DNA of 55,081 bases from the NCBI GenBank assembly GCA_018648225.1, contig JABGRQ010000029.1, forward strand, positions 1-55,081, in the 5' to 3' direction. Below the pieces are notes generated by a model. The model was given only the letters and a program-made list of their open reading frames with translations, made no database searches and was not told where the DNA came from. Positions 30,883-39,321 of the stretch are shown here, one piece after another; position 1 is the first letter of the stretch; each line of letters starts with the position of its first letter. A program made the position numbers and the translations under genes. Origin of the DNA: Chloroflexota bacterium. Lineage in GTDB: Bacteria; Chloroflexota; Anaerolineae; Anaerolineales; UBA11858.

Positions 30883-31551
30883 TTACACCAAAAACTCAGC
30901 GACATGCACGTCGGTGAAATCACCCACAACCCGAATGACACCAGGCCATCCTGCGCAGATATCCCGATCCGTTGTGGTCGTCGCAAGTGCGACAACACGC
31001 ATCCCTGCACGCTGCGCCGCCAAACAACCCGAATATGAATCTTCAAAAACAACACAAATCTCCGCAGGAACGCCTAAATGCGTCGCCGCCGTGAGAAAAA
31101 TATCGGGATGCGGCTTGCTGTGCTTGGGCATATCCCCGCTGACCACCGCACCAAGGCGGGAAAACGGATTCAAGCCACCCAACACGAAATCAACATTGGG
31201 CGGGTCGGCAGATGTCGCCACCGCAAGCGGGATTCCTTTTTCTGCGGCTTCGTCCATCAAAGAGATTGCTCCAGGTGTGGATGCCAAATATGGAGCATAG
31301 ATTTCTCGATACAACGCTTCTTTTCTCAATGCGGCAGCTTCAGCTTCTTCAACAGTTAGCTTGTCGCCAAAGAGTTCACGGAAAATGAGCGGATTTGTCT
31401 TGCCATTCGTTCGTTCGAGAAATTCTTCTTCGGTAATGTCCAAGCCCAAAGGTCGCACAATCTGCATCCACGCTTGAAGGTGGTAAGACAGGTTGTTGAC
31501 CAAGGTGCCATCCATATCAAAAATAAATGCAAGTGAAGGGGAAAACATCAT
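30883..31551 (-). CDS. HAD-superfamily sugar-phosphate phosphatase or beta-phosphoglucomutase-like
   Basis: About 222 residues. Motif I FDMDGTLVNN lies at about residues 9-18, motif II near VATSADPPN, motif III in SKPHPDIFLTA and motif IV VFEDSYSG. The alpha-helical cap and length match the beta-PGM/phosphatase group. ATG 31551 (or 31548) is preferred because the upstream extension runs into rhaA. The role in the rhamnose operon may be removal of toxic sugar phosphates or an intermediate. Confidence 0.8.
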   Translation of the reverse strand: MMFSPSLAFIFDMDGTLVNNLSYHLQAWMQIVRPLGLDITEEEFLERTNGKTNPLIFRELFGDKLTVEEAEAAALRKEALYREIYAPYLASTPGAISLMDEAAEKGIPLAVATSADPPNVDFVLGGLNPFSRLGAVVSGDMPKHSKPHPDIFLTAATHLGVPAEICVVFEDSYSGCLAAQRAGMRVVALATTTTDRDICAGWPGVIRVVGDFTDVHVAEFLV

Positions 31552-31558
31552 AATGAAT

Positions 31559-32830
31559 TTAACTTCTTTGTGAGAGTACATCGTTCTCATAATTTCGAAT
31601 TTCATCCATGAAATCGAAACCAACGGGAACGTTATTCTGCATACAGTAATAGTCCCAAACAGCGCCGAAGGGCATACCCTTCAATTCTTCCATCATCGCC
31701 AAACGGGATGTGAAGTCGCTGCTCTGCTCGAAGGCTTTCATTTGCTCGAGGGGTTCGAGCATTGCCATCAACATGGCACGCAGCGCATTACGGGTGCCGA
31801 TCACCCATGCCGCCACACGATTGATGCTGGCGTCAAAGAAGTCCAGCCCGATATGTGTGCGGTTCAAATAACCACCCCGTACGATCTCCTGCATGATGGC
31901 TTGAAGCTCATCGGTCAGGGTGACGACATGGTCGCTGTCCCAGCGCACACCACGACTGACATGCAACAAAATTTCAGGGACAAAGAGTAACGCCGACGAA
32001 ATCTTGTCCGAGATCACTTCGGTCGGATGGAAATGACCCGCATCCAAAGTCAGCAGGGTCTGGTTTTGGACAGCATAGCCCATGTAGAACTCATGTGAAC
32101 CGACGACATAGCTTTCCGAACCAATGCCAAAGAGCTTTGCTTCGACTGCGTCCAGATTGAAGTCGGCGTGACTGATTTTTGCCGCAAAAACTTTATCCAG
32201 GCTCTCTTTGAGCAGTTCGCGGTGCTTGCTACGGTCGACGGGTGTGTCCTTGTATCCATCAGGGATCCAGACATTCGTCACGCAAGGATTATCGAGCGCT
32301 TTACCGATATATCCGCCGATCTCACGAGAGTTGATGCAGTGCTGTACCCAAAAATCTCGCACGTTCGCATCGAGGCTCGCCAGTGTAAAACCACTGTCTG
32401 CCATCGGGTGCGAGAAGCAGGTCGGGTTATAGTCGATGCCGTGATTGTTTGCCTTTGCCCACTCGATCCAGCGATCAAAGTGCTGCGGCTGCCAATCGTT
32501 GCGATCCATCTTACGGTCGCTATCGCCATAGATAGCGTGCAGGTTCAGGCGGTGATTGCCAGGGATCATGCTGTAGGCTTTGTCGAGGTCAGCACGCAAC
32601 TCGTCAGGGGTGCGTGCCTTGCCAGGGTAATTACCCGTCACAGCGATGCCGCCGCTCAGTCCACTGTCAGGGTTCTCGAATCCTCCGACATCATCGCCCT
32701 GCCAGCAATGTAGGGAAATGGCTTCTTTAGCGAGACTCTTCAAAATGGCATCGGTATCCACGCCAAGAGCAACATAACGTTCTTTGGCGACTTCATAGGC
32801 TTTCTGTACTTGTGCTGCGGTCGTGCTCAT
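31559..32830 (-). CDS. rhaA: L-rhamnose isomerase
   Basis: A 423-residue protein with the conserved RhaA blocks SLHCWQGDDVGGFENPD, TGNYPGKARTPDELRADLD, LNLHAIYGD, SCF-like TCFSHP, NVWIPDG, LFGIGSESYVVGSHEFYMGY and LDAGHFHPTEVISDKIS. It converts L-rhamnose to L-rhamnulose with a divalent metal, in the cytoplasm. It sits 199 bp after rhaD, with an inverted-repeat element between. Confidence 0.93.
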   Translation of the reverse strand: MSTTAAQVQKAYEVAKERYVALGVDTDAILKSLAKEAISLHCWQGDDVGGFENPDSGLSGGIAVTGNYPGKARTPDELRADLDKAYSMIPGNHRLNLHAIYGDSDRKMDRNDWQPQHFDRWIEWAKANNHGIDYNPTCFSHPMADSGFTLASLDANVRDFWVQHCINSREIGGYIGKALDNPCVTNVWIPDGYKDTPVDRSKHRELLKESLDKVFAAKISHADFNLDAVEAKLFGIGSESYVVGSHEFYMGYAVQNQTLLTLDAGHFHPTEVISDKISSALLFVPEILLHVSRGVRWDSDHVVTLTDELQAIMQEIVRGGYLNRTHIGLDFFDASINRVAAWVIGTRNALRAMLMAMLEPLEQMKAFEQSSDFTSRLAMMEELKGMPFGAVWDYYCMQNNVPVGFDFMDEIRNYENDVLSQRS

Positions 32831-32853
32831 AGTTGCTCCTTAGAAAGAAGGTT

Positions 32854-33028
32854 CAGCGGAGATTGAGTAGCGAAAGCACAGCTTTTCCGTGCTGTAGCGT
32901 ATCGCCTGTACCCGAATGGGTGAAATCGAAGCGGGCTATTGAAAACGCCGCTTGGTTTCGATACGGCTGACGCTTGCCCTGAGCTTAGTCGAAGGAATGG
33001 TGCCGTCGGCCTACTCAACCAGCGCTAT
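32854..33028. repeat. inverted-repeat element, copy 2
   Basis: Shares with copy 1 the start (AGCGGAGATTGAGTAGCGAA), the ...AAGCACAG/CGTGCTGTA hairpin, GGTTTCGATAC and the end CTACTCAACCAGCGCTAT. About 175 bp. It fills the gap between rhaD and rhaA and contains an additional GCCCTGAGC segment of the type common in bacterial intergenic repeats. Confidence 0.7.
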
Positions 33029-33029
33029 A

Positions 33030-33851
33030 TTAGAAGATATTCTGCTTCACACTAAACGTATCGCAAATCGTGCGGATTTCGTCAGCGCTCAAACCTTCGC
33101 CAACTTCGCCAATTTGCAGGTTCAGATATTCATATTTCGCTGCTGTCTCGGCATATTCAACCCGATCCGCTGCCCGCTTGACGGAAATATCCGAGCGGGA
33201 CATTACACCATGTTTTGCCCAGATGACAATGCGGTGTTCTCTTAAACAAGGTACGTTTGCTTCCATCAACGCTTGTGAACCAGGTATCTCAAAAGGCAGA
33301 AAACCGACGCCCTCAGGCAAGTTAACAATGGTCTCAGGCTGCCAACGTAGAATCTGCCGATTGAGATACATCTCATCCTGATAGCGGGGAATATGGCTCA
33401 AATAAGTCAGGTGCAGGGGTTGGGCATGGACGACCGCATGGAAATTCGTATCGGTCGTGGTCATTTGGTCATAGTGCACTGCCAAATGCGAATTAAATTC
33501 ACTGGTCACCTGCTCAAAGCGACGGTTGTAGGCGGTGAATAATTTCGCCGTCTCGCCACCTTCGTTAACGGTCAAACAAGCCAAATGCACGGGCGGATCG
33601 TCCCGTAATTCCCGCAGACGTCGTCCCGAGCCGCTGACGATGAAGGTCGCCCCAGCCAGTTCCGGCACGACTTGCGGCAGCACGAATTCGCTCTCCACAG
33701 GAAAACGGGTGCGTGGGTCAATCTGCCAGCGCAGGCAGACCGAAATATTCCCAGCCGCCCCTTCGCTGGCTTCGATCTCTGCCAGATGAAATCCAGCCTG
33801 ACCGATCATGTCTAATAAATCATCCAATTGTGGATAAGGTGTGTTTACCAT
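33030..33851 (-). CDS. rhaD: L-rhamnulose-1-phosphate aldolase
   Basis: A 273-residue class II aldolase with GNISVCL (phosphate loop), FIVSGSGRR, VVHAQPLHLTYLSHI, LPEGVGFLPFEIPGS and IVIWAKHGVMS. It splits rhamnulose-1-phosphate into DHAP and L-lactaldehyde. The zinc site reads HAQ where E. coli RhaD has HCH; the nearby His in PLH may replace it, as in other non-enterobacterial RhaD proteins. It lies 15 nt after rhaB. Confidence 0.88.
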   Translation of the reverse strand: MVNTPYPQLDDLLDMIGQAGFHLAEIEASEGAAGNISVCLRWQIDPRTRFPVESEFVLPQVVPELAGATFIVSGSGRRLRELRDDPPVHLACLTVNEGGETAKLFTAYNRRFEQVTSEFNSHLAVHYDQMTTTDTNFHAVVHAQPLHLTYLSHIPRYQDEMYLNRQILRWQPETIVNLPEGVGFLPFEIPGSQALMEANVPCLREHRIVIWAKHGVMSRSDISVKRAADRVEYAETAAKYEYLNLQIGEVGEGLSADEIRTICDTFSVKQNIF

Positions 33852-33866
33852 TTTTTCTCTCTTTCG

Positions 33867-35330
33867 CTATAAAAGCGTTAATAGTTTTTCGTACGCAGCA
33901 TCCCAGCCTTCAGGCTCTGCGGGATAATATTTCTCTACATCGAACGAATTGCGCACCACTTCACGGGCATCCGCCAGACTTTCAAGATGCCCCATGCCGA
34001 TGGCTTGCATGAGCACATTGCCGATTGCCGTCGCTTCGATGGGACCCGTCACGACCATGCGACCGGTCGCATTTGCCGCAAACTGGTTTAGCAGGCGATT
34101 TTGAGTCCCGCCGCCGATGATGTGGATGGGCGCAAACTCCCTGCCCGCCAGCTCTTCCAGCCGCCCCAGCGCCCAGCGATATTTGAGCGCCAGACTTTCG
34201 AGCGCCACCCGCAAAATTTCGCCGTGCGATTGCGGCACACGCTGTCCCGTTTTTTTGCAATAGGATTGGATTTTCTGCGGCATGTCGCCGGGATGGAAGA
34301 AGATGTCATCGTCGGGATTAATCACCGCAATGAACGGATCGGACTCAGCCGCCAGCTTGGTCATTGCATCATAAGAGTAGTCTTGTCCCGAGCTTTGCCA
34401 CGTTCTACGGCACTCCTGCACGATCCACAACCCCATGATGTTCTTCGACAAACGCCAGGTACCGAAAACGCCGCCTTCGTTGGTAAAGTTGTATTCAAGC
34501 GCTTTTTCGCCAAGCACAGGCTCTGTCACTTCTGCCCCCATAATCGACCATGTCCCCGAACTGAGCCAGGCGAAGTCCTGATTTTCAGCAGGGACAGCGA
34601 CGACCGCCGAGCCTGTATCGTGGCAGGCAGGCACGACAACTTGCACACCCTCTGCGCCCGTTTCTTCGGCAACGGATGGCTGCAATCCGCCAAGTACCGT
34701 CCCCGGTTCGGAGATGGGATTAAAAAGATGTTCCGGAATGCCCATCGCATCCAGCAAGGAGGACGACCATGCTTTGGTTTGGGGATTAAAGCATTGGGTG
34801 GTAGTGGCGTTGGTAAATTCGTTGGTCAGTTTTCCCGAAAGCCAGTAGTTGAGCAGGTCGGGAATAGTGAGGAAGGTTTTGGCGATTTCAAAAAGCGAGC
34901 AGTCGGCTTTGAGCATCGCCAAAAGTTGATAGAGGGTATTCAACTGCATGAACTGGATGCCCGTGTTGGCGAAAATCTCGCTGCGAGGCATTAGAACAAA
35001 GGCTTCTTCGAGCATCCCGTCCGTGCGGGCATCACGATAGTGGGTGGGATTAGCGAGCAGGTTGCCGTCTTTATCGAGCAGGACAAAGTCCACGCCCCAG
35101 GTGTCGACGCCGAGGCTGTCGAGTTGTACCCCATCTTTGACGGTTGCAGCAATCCCGGTCTTGATTTCTGCCCACAAACGGAGGATGTCCCAGTGGAGGG
35201 CATTGGGCAGCCGAACAGGTTGATTGGCAAAACGATGCGTCTCGTGTAGTACCAATTTTCCAGCCGAGAGCGTTCCGAGGATCGTCCGTCCGCTTTCTGC
35301 GCCGAGATCGATGGCGAGGTAGTTTGACAT
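33867..35330 (-). CDS. rhaB: rhamnulokinase
   Basis: A 487-residue FGGY-family kinase: AIDLGAESGRTILG at the N-terminus, LGVDTWGVDFVLLD, HDTGSAVVAVPAENQDFAWL (substrate and catalytic Asp region) and HIIGGGTQNRLLNQFAAN near the C-terminus. It phosphorylates L-rhamnulose at O1 with ATP. It starts 5 nt after the deoR-type gene. Confidence 0.92.
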   Translation of the reverse strand: MSNYLAIDLGAESGRTILGTLSAGKLVLHETHRFANQPVRLPNALHWDILRLWAEIKTGIAATVKDGVQLDSLGVDTWGVDFVLLDKDGNLLANPTHYRDARTDGMLEEAFVLMPRSEIFANTGIQFMQLNTLYQLLAMLKADCSLFEIAKTFLTIPDLLNYWLSGKLTNEFTNATTTQCFNPQTKAWSSSLLDAMGIPEHLFNPISEPGTVLGGLQPSVAEETGAEGVQVVVPACHDTGSAVVAVPAENQDFAWLSSGTWSIMGAEVTEPVLGEKALEYNFTNEGGVFGTWRLSKNIMGLWIVQECRRTWQSSGQDYSYDAMTKLAAESDPFIAVINPDDDIFFHPGDMPQKIQSYCKKTGQRVPQSHGEILRVALESLALKYRWALGRLEELAGREFAPIHIIGGGTQNRLLNQFAANATGRMVVTGPIEATAIGNVLMQAIGMGHLESLADAREVVRNSFDVEKYYPAEPEGWDAAYEKLLTLL

Positions 35331-35335
35331 CCGCT

Positions 35336-36109
35336 CTACTCCAATCCGCAGACGACCAGTTTGATGCCTGCTTCGTTGATCTTATGCACCCATTCGGGCG
35401 AAATCTCCGAATCGGTATAGAGCGATGCGAGCTGTGTGGGGTGAGCGACGGGGGTCAGGTCTTCGTGACCGAGCTTGTTTGAATCCATTAGGGCGATAAC
35501 TTGTTGTGCGGTTTGAATGGCTTTGCGTTTGAGTTGGGCTTCTTCGAGATGTACTTCGGTCAGCCCCCGCTCGATGGTAAAACCGCTGGCTGAGACGAAG
35601 GCTTTTTGCACATGCAGGTCTTGAATGGCTTGCTCGCTGAATAAACCTGTTAAAGAAGAGCCATCCTGACTGAGAATGCCGCCGATCAGGATGACGGTAT
35701 TGGACGGGTTTTTCGCCAGCAGACGGGCAACGTCCAAGCCGTTGGTGACGACTCGCAGACGTTGGCGGGTTTCGAGCGCAAGCCCCAAGTAATAGATGGT
35801 GCTGCTGGCATCGAGCAGGATCGAGTCGCCATCCTGCACGAGCTTGGCAGCCTGACGAGCGACAGCTTCCTTGGCGATAACATTTTCCCGATGACGTTCG
35901 GTAAAGGAGGTGCTGTCGATGTGCATTCGCTCCGCTAATACCGCCCCGCCATGTACCCGTTCAAGGCGACCGTCCGCTTCGAGGGCGTTTAGGTCGTTGC
36001 GCACGGTGCCTTCGGAAACATCCAGCATAGCGGCAATTTCGGGGACACGCATTCCAGGCTGGCGGCGAAGCAATTCGATCAGGGTTTGACGGCGTTCGTG
36101 TGTGGTCAT
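35336..36109 (-). CDS. DeoR-family transcriptional regulator, probable rhamnose regulator
   Basis: A 257-residue protein with the DeoR HTH (RVPEIAAMLDVSEGTVRNDL, then GRLERVHGGAVL) and a DeoRC sugar-phosphate sensing domain (DSILLDASSTIYYL, VTNGLDVARLL, VILIGG). First gene of the rha operon. Its promoter overlaps an inverted repeat (36143-36160), pointing to autoregulation and probably control of the full operon. DeoR-type rhamnose regulators are known in several phyla. Confidence 0.85.
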   Translation of the reverse strand: MTTHERRQTLIELLRRQPGMRVPEIAAMLDVSEGTVRNDLNALEADGRLERVHGGAVLAERMHIDSTSFTERHRENVIAKEAVARQAAKLVQDGDSILLDASSTIYYLGLALETRQRLRVVTNGLDVARLLAKNPSNTVILIGGILSQDGSSLTGLFSEQAIQDLHVQKAFVSASGFTIERGLTEVHLEEAQLKRKAIQTAQQVIALMDSNKLGHEDLTPVAHPTQLASLYTDSEISPEWVHKINEAGIKLVVCGLE

Positions 36110-36130
36110 AGGTCTAATTCCTTTGTGTTT

Positions 36131-36160
36131 ATTGTAGCCATTTGTTGAATTTTGTCAACA
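36131..36160 (-). promoter_or_regulatory. promoter and probable operator of the rhamnose operon
   Basis: Reading the minus strand: TTGACA (36158-36153), 16-bp spacer, TACAAT (36136-36131), then the deoR-type start at 36109. The dyad TGTTGA-N6-TCAACA (36143-36160) covers the -35 box and spacer. A second outer pair TTTGTTG/CAACAAA spans 36141-36178. Confidence 0.7.
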
Positions 36161-36217
36161 TTTAATGAAAACAACAAATTTAAGTCATATTTCATAGCGC
36201 AATTTGTCATTTTGTTA

Positions 36218-36268
36218 TTGACACTTGTTTGTTTTTTTGTATGATCTTTTTTATACACATTGTGTATA
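36218..36268 (+). promoter_or_regulatory. tetR promoter with a perfect 17-bp palindromic operator
   Basis: TTGACA (36218-36223), 16-bp spacer, TATGAT (36240-36245), followed at 36252-36268 by TATACACA-T-TGTGTATA. The palindrome falls at the expected transcription start, a typical TetR autoregulation layout. The start codon follows at 36300 after AGGAG. Confidence 0.75.
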
Positions 36269-36299
36269 TTTAGACGCTTCGTATATTTTTAGGAGTCCT

Positions 36300-36938
36300 A
36301 TGGCAACGATCTACACCACACATCGAGAAAACCAACGAGAGGGGATTTTGGATGCTGCCGAGTCCCTTTTTGTTGAAAAGGGCATTGACCAGGTCACGAT
36401 GAGCGAAATTGCTAAAAAATCCCGCCTAACCCGTGCAACGATCTATAAGTATTTTTCCAATAAGGAAGAAATTGCTGAAGAGATTTTCAAGACCATCACC
36501 AAAGGCTGGCGAGAACGCAACGAACGTGAAGTCTGGTCTTTTCAGGGAAGCGGTTATCAGCGGTTGGAAAAATTTATTACGTCATTTTTTGATTATTTAT
36601 TTGAAAACCCGAGCGAAGCCAGTTTTGTTGCCGAACTCAACTACCTATATGCAAAACACTGGTCAACAGATATGTTTGTGGGCACGATGCTTGAAAATCT
36701 GGAAGAAGACAAGCAATTTGTTTTGGACAGTATTCAAGCAGGCATCAGCGATGGCTCGCTGCGCACAGATATGGAATCGGCACTGATGCTGGCGGCATTT
36801 TTCAATTTCATCTCAGGAACGATCAGTCGCTTTGGTGAAATGGGGGAAAAGGTGGAAGCAGAGTTTGGGAAAAGTTCTCAGGAAATTTTTACGAAAATTT
36901 ACCGTATCTTTTTGGATGGGCTGAAAGCCCAGGCATAG
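36300..36938 (+). CDS. TetR/AcrR family transcriptional regulator
   Basis: A 212-residue protein. N-terminal HTH: ILDAAESLFVEKGIDQVTMS, then EIAKKSRLTRATIYKYFSNK. The C-terminal ligand domain is helical and of unknown specificity. ATG 36300 follows AGGAG and is preferred to an upstream in-frame codon lying in the promoter. It probably represses itself through the palindrome at 36252. Divergent from the rha operon and upstream of an ABC relict, so it may once have controlled that transporter. Confidence 0.88.
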   Translation: MATIYTTHRENQREGILDAAESLFVEKGIDQVTMSEIAKKSRLTRATIYKYFSNKEEIAEEIFKTITKGWRERNEREVWSFQGSGYQRLEKFITSFFDYLFENPSEASFVAELNYLYAKHWSTDMFVGTMLENLEEDKQFVLDSIQAGISDGSLRTDMESALMLAAFFNFISGTISRFGEMGEKVEAEFGKSSQEIFTKIYRIFLDGLKAQA

Positions 36939-37005
36939 AGCGGAGCGTTAAGCGCTCGCTACATTCCGCACCCGATTTAGGACGTTGAAAAACCGAGGCA
37001 GAAGC

Positions 37006-37671
37006 ATGGCAAAAGTTTTATCCAAAAAAAAAGAATTGATTTTTGAAGCCAAAGGGATTTGCAAGAACTTTGGTCCAACCGTTGCGCTGGATCAGGTTGA
37101 CCTTTTAGTGTATCGTGGCGAGATCACGGGCTTGATCGGCGAGAACGGCTCCGGGCAATTGACGCTTTCGTCGATTGCGACGGGGATGCAGCCAGCAAAC
37201 CGAGGTGAGATGTTCTTTTTGGGGCAGGCACACAAGCCCGGGTCGATGATTGACGGTGCAAAGGCGGGGATCGGGATGATCGTTCAGGAAATGGGAACAG
37301 TTCCGGGCATCAGCGTTGCGGAGAATATCTTTATCGGGGAAGAAGAAAAGTTTATAAAATTCGGTTTGATCAGTAAACGTCAAATGAATCAGGCTGCGAA
37401 GGATGCCTTAGAAGCAATTGGCTCTGATATTGCACCTGACCTGCCGATTGACCGCTTGGGGATGCAGGAACGTAAATTGGTCGAGTTGGCGAAGGTGATG
37501 TATGCCCGACCTGAGATGCTGATCGTTGATGAGACAACAACGGCGCTCTCGCATAAGGGGCAGGAAATTTTGTATAACGTGATGCGGAAGATGAAAGCTG
37601 AAAATAAGGCGGTCTTGTTTATCACTCACGATTTGCCTGAATTGCTGATGTTACGCAGTGATGAACAATAG
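37006..37671 (+). pseudogene. relict sugar ABC transporter ATPase (RbsA/MglA type), truncated
   Basis: About 221 residues covering only the first of the two ATPase domains found in the roughly 500-residue RbsA/MglA family. The Walker A reads GENGSGQLT, so the invariant Lys is Gln and the following Ser/Thr is Leu. The signature region is weak (LGMQERKLVELAKVM) and Walker B is LIVDETTTAL. It ends abruptly after the H-loop (LFITHDLPELL). No permease or binding protein of this class follows. ATP hydrolysis is very unlikely, so I call it a decaying gene. Confidence 0.75.
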
Positions 37672-37682
37672 GCTGTCATTTT

Positions 37683-37782
37683 CCCTCATCCTAACCTTCT
37701 CCCAAGAGGAGAAGGGATTAAGTCCCCTCTCCCTTTGGGAGAGGGCGGAGGCGTTGCCCTGAGCCTGCCGAAGGGGTGAGGG
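37683..37782. repeat. 100-bp palindromic intergenic repeat (CCCTCATCC ... GGGGTGAGGG)
   Basis: Contains three hairpin-forming blocks: CCTTCTCCCAAGAGGAGAAGG split around 37694-37714, CCCTCTCCCTTTGGGAGAGGG around 37725-37745 (named by ends) and a GCCCTGAGCCTGCCGAAGGG segment. Outer ends are complementary. Repeats of this form are common in bacterial intergenic DNA. It sits between the ABC relict and the small membrane protein gene. Confidence 0.7.
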
Positions 37783-37857
37783 CAGCCCCAAGGTTTGCCA
37801 AAAGCCTCTTTTTTCGTAACATCAGTAAAATAACGAAAGAAGATAGGAAGCTACATC

Positions 37858-38073
37858 ATGAACAAGAATAAATCTGAAATCACCAAAGCAGCCGTCATCG
37901 GCGGCATCATGGGATTAGTGCCCAGCTTTTTAATCAACTATTTTCTTGCCCCAATGCCCGAAACCCTGCTCGCAAATGCGCTCGGCAACGGCGTGAGCGG
38001 TCTCATCATTGGTTTCATGGGCGGCTTTATGGGCTTGTTCATATATTTCAAGCAAACAAGTAAAGTGGATTGA
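37858..38073 (+). CDS. small two-segment membrane protein of unknown family, copy 1
   Basis: A 71-residue protein. Segment 1 is AAVIGGIMGLVPSFLINYF and segment 2 GVSGLIIGFMGGFMGLFIYF, joined by a conserved LANALGNG turn; both segments are rich in Gly, suggesting close helix packing. A close paralogue (69 residues, the same segments with few changes) lies at 48670 between the rhamnosidase and beta-glucosidase genes. Not a known transporter subunit. Recurrence in one sugar locus suggests a membrane role tied to sugar uptake, which is inference. Confidence 0.7.
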   Translation: MNKNKSEITKAAVIGGIMGLVPSFLINYFLAPMPETLLANALGNGVSGLIIGFMGGFMGLFIYFKQTSKVD

Positions 38074-38123
38074 TCTTTATCTGGCTGGGGGATGCCTTAC
38101 TAACGCACAAAAAAAGCAAAGGC

Positions 38124-38169
38124 AACAACAAGGAATGGCAAGTTAAAATACCGTTCTTTGTTGTTTTTT
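38124..38169 (+). terminator. strong rho-independent terminator before lacI
   Basis: A 15-bp stem, AACAACAAGGAATGG with CCGTTCTTTGTTGTT (one or two G-U pairs), 12-nt loop, then TTTTT. It ends the unit containing the small membrane protein and stops readthrough into the lacI promoter that starts 2 bp later. Confidence 0.8.
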
Positions 38170-38170
38170 A

Positions 38171-38222
38171 TTGACAATCGAAAAAATCTTTGTATAATAT
38201 GAACCATCATTTACACGTGTAA
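38171..38222 (+). promoter_or_regulatory. lacI-type gene promoter and operator
   Basis: TTGACA (38171-38176), 16-bp spacer, TATAAT (38193-38198), then the perfect palindrome TTACACGTGTAA (38211-38222), whose central CG is typical of LacI-family operators. Its place just after the transcription start suggests autorepression. I find no second copy near the downstream transporter genes. Confidence 0.75.
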
Positions 38223-38259
38223 GCTGACACGAGTAACCCTATCATCAAAGGTCCTACGC

Positions 38260-39321
38260 ATGAATCGTCCCACACAAGTTGATGTTGCCAAACGAGCGGG
38301 CGTATCACGAGCGACTGTCTCGTATGTGCTCAATGGCGCCACGAACAAAGGCGTACCGATCTCCGCTGAGACCCAGCAGCGTGTTTGGGATGCAATCGAA
38401 GAATTAGGGTATGAACCCCACGCACAAGCACGTTCGCTGCGTTCCGGCGGGGCGACAAAAACAATCGGTATTTTGATTCCCGATGTGCGGAATCCACATT
38501 ATTGGGAGATGATGGAAGGGTTTGAACTTGAAGCGCGTCAGTGGGGTTATCATGTGATGATGTATAGCAGTGAACTCAGCGGGGAACGCGGAATCACGAT
38601 TTTGAGGGCGCTTGCTGGACGCCGAATTGATGGGATTATCATCATTGGTTCCTATGTTACTTATTCCAAAGAGGCACAAATCATCCTCAATCAACTGTTG
38701 AAACAACAATTGCCGATCGTGCTTGGCAATTTCGATTACGAGACCGACTGTTTGCACTCTGATTATCGCCACGCGACCACTGAGTTGCTGCATTATCTTT
38801 ATGGTCTTGGGCATCGTCAAATCAGTTTATTGTATGGCGTTGCTCCGGATGAGGAAGCGCTTGACCGTTTGGAGCCATATAAAGCTTTCTTGAATGAGCA
38901 TCAGTTGCCATTATTAGAGACATCTGTTATTGAGTGTGGACCTACAATTCGAGATGGCTATTTAGCGGCATGCCGGATTTTTTCAGTGGATTCTCCCCCC
39001 ACTGCATTAGTGTGTGTAAATGATTGGTTGGCGATGGGGGCAATCAGGGCTGCGCATGAGTACAACCTTCGCGTGCCGGATGATATATCTATTTCAGGAT
39101 ATGACGGGATTAATTTAGGTGAATATATGACTCCCAGCTTGACGACTGTTTCATGGGACACGATTAAATGGAGTCGGGAGGCATTTCGGTTTTTGGTGCG
39201 GCGGCTGGAGGATCCTAATGAAGATTATCAGAAAGTGACGATCCCTCACGAAGTGTTAATTCGAGAATCAACCGGAGCCGCTCCGCAGCTTCCTGCATCA
39301 ACATGGGAAGAAAGGAGGTGA
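38260..39321 (+). CDS. LacI-family transcriptional regulator
   Basis: A 353-residue protein with N-terminal HTH (TQVDVAKRAGVSRATVSYVL, hinge helix AQARSLRSG) and a periplasmic-binding-type sugar domain (TIGILIPDVRNPHYWEMMEG, DGIIIIGS, PTALVCVNDWLAMGA, ISGYDGI). It very likely senses a sugar derived from the rhamnoside substrate and controls the downstream importer and glycosidase genes. Its own promoter carries a perfect palindrome. Confidence 0.9.
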   Translation: MNRPTQVDVAKRAGVSRATVSYVLNGATNKGVPISAETQQRVWDAIEELGYEPHAQARSLRSGGATKTIGILIPDVRNPHYWEMMEGFELEARQWGYHVMMYSSELSGERGITILRALAGRRIDGIIIIGSYVTYSKEAQIILNQLLKQQLPIVLGNFDYETDCLHSDYRHATTELLHYLYGLGHRQISLLYGVAPDEEALDRLEPYKAFLNEHQLPLLETSVIECGPTIRDGYLAACRIFSVDSPPTALVCVNDWLAMGAIRAAHEYNLRVPDDISISGYDGINLGEYMTPSLTTVSWDTIKWSREAFRFLVRRLEDPNEDYQKVTIPHEVLIRESTGAAPQLPASTWEERR

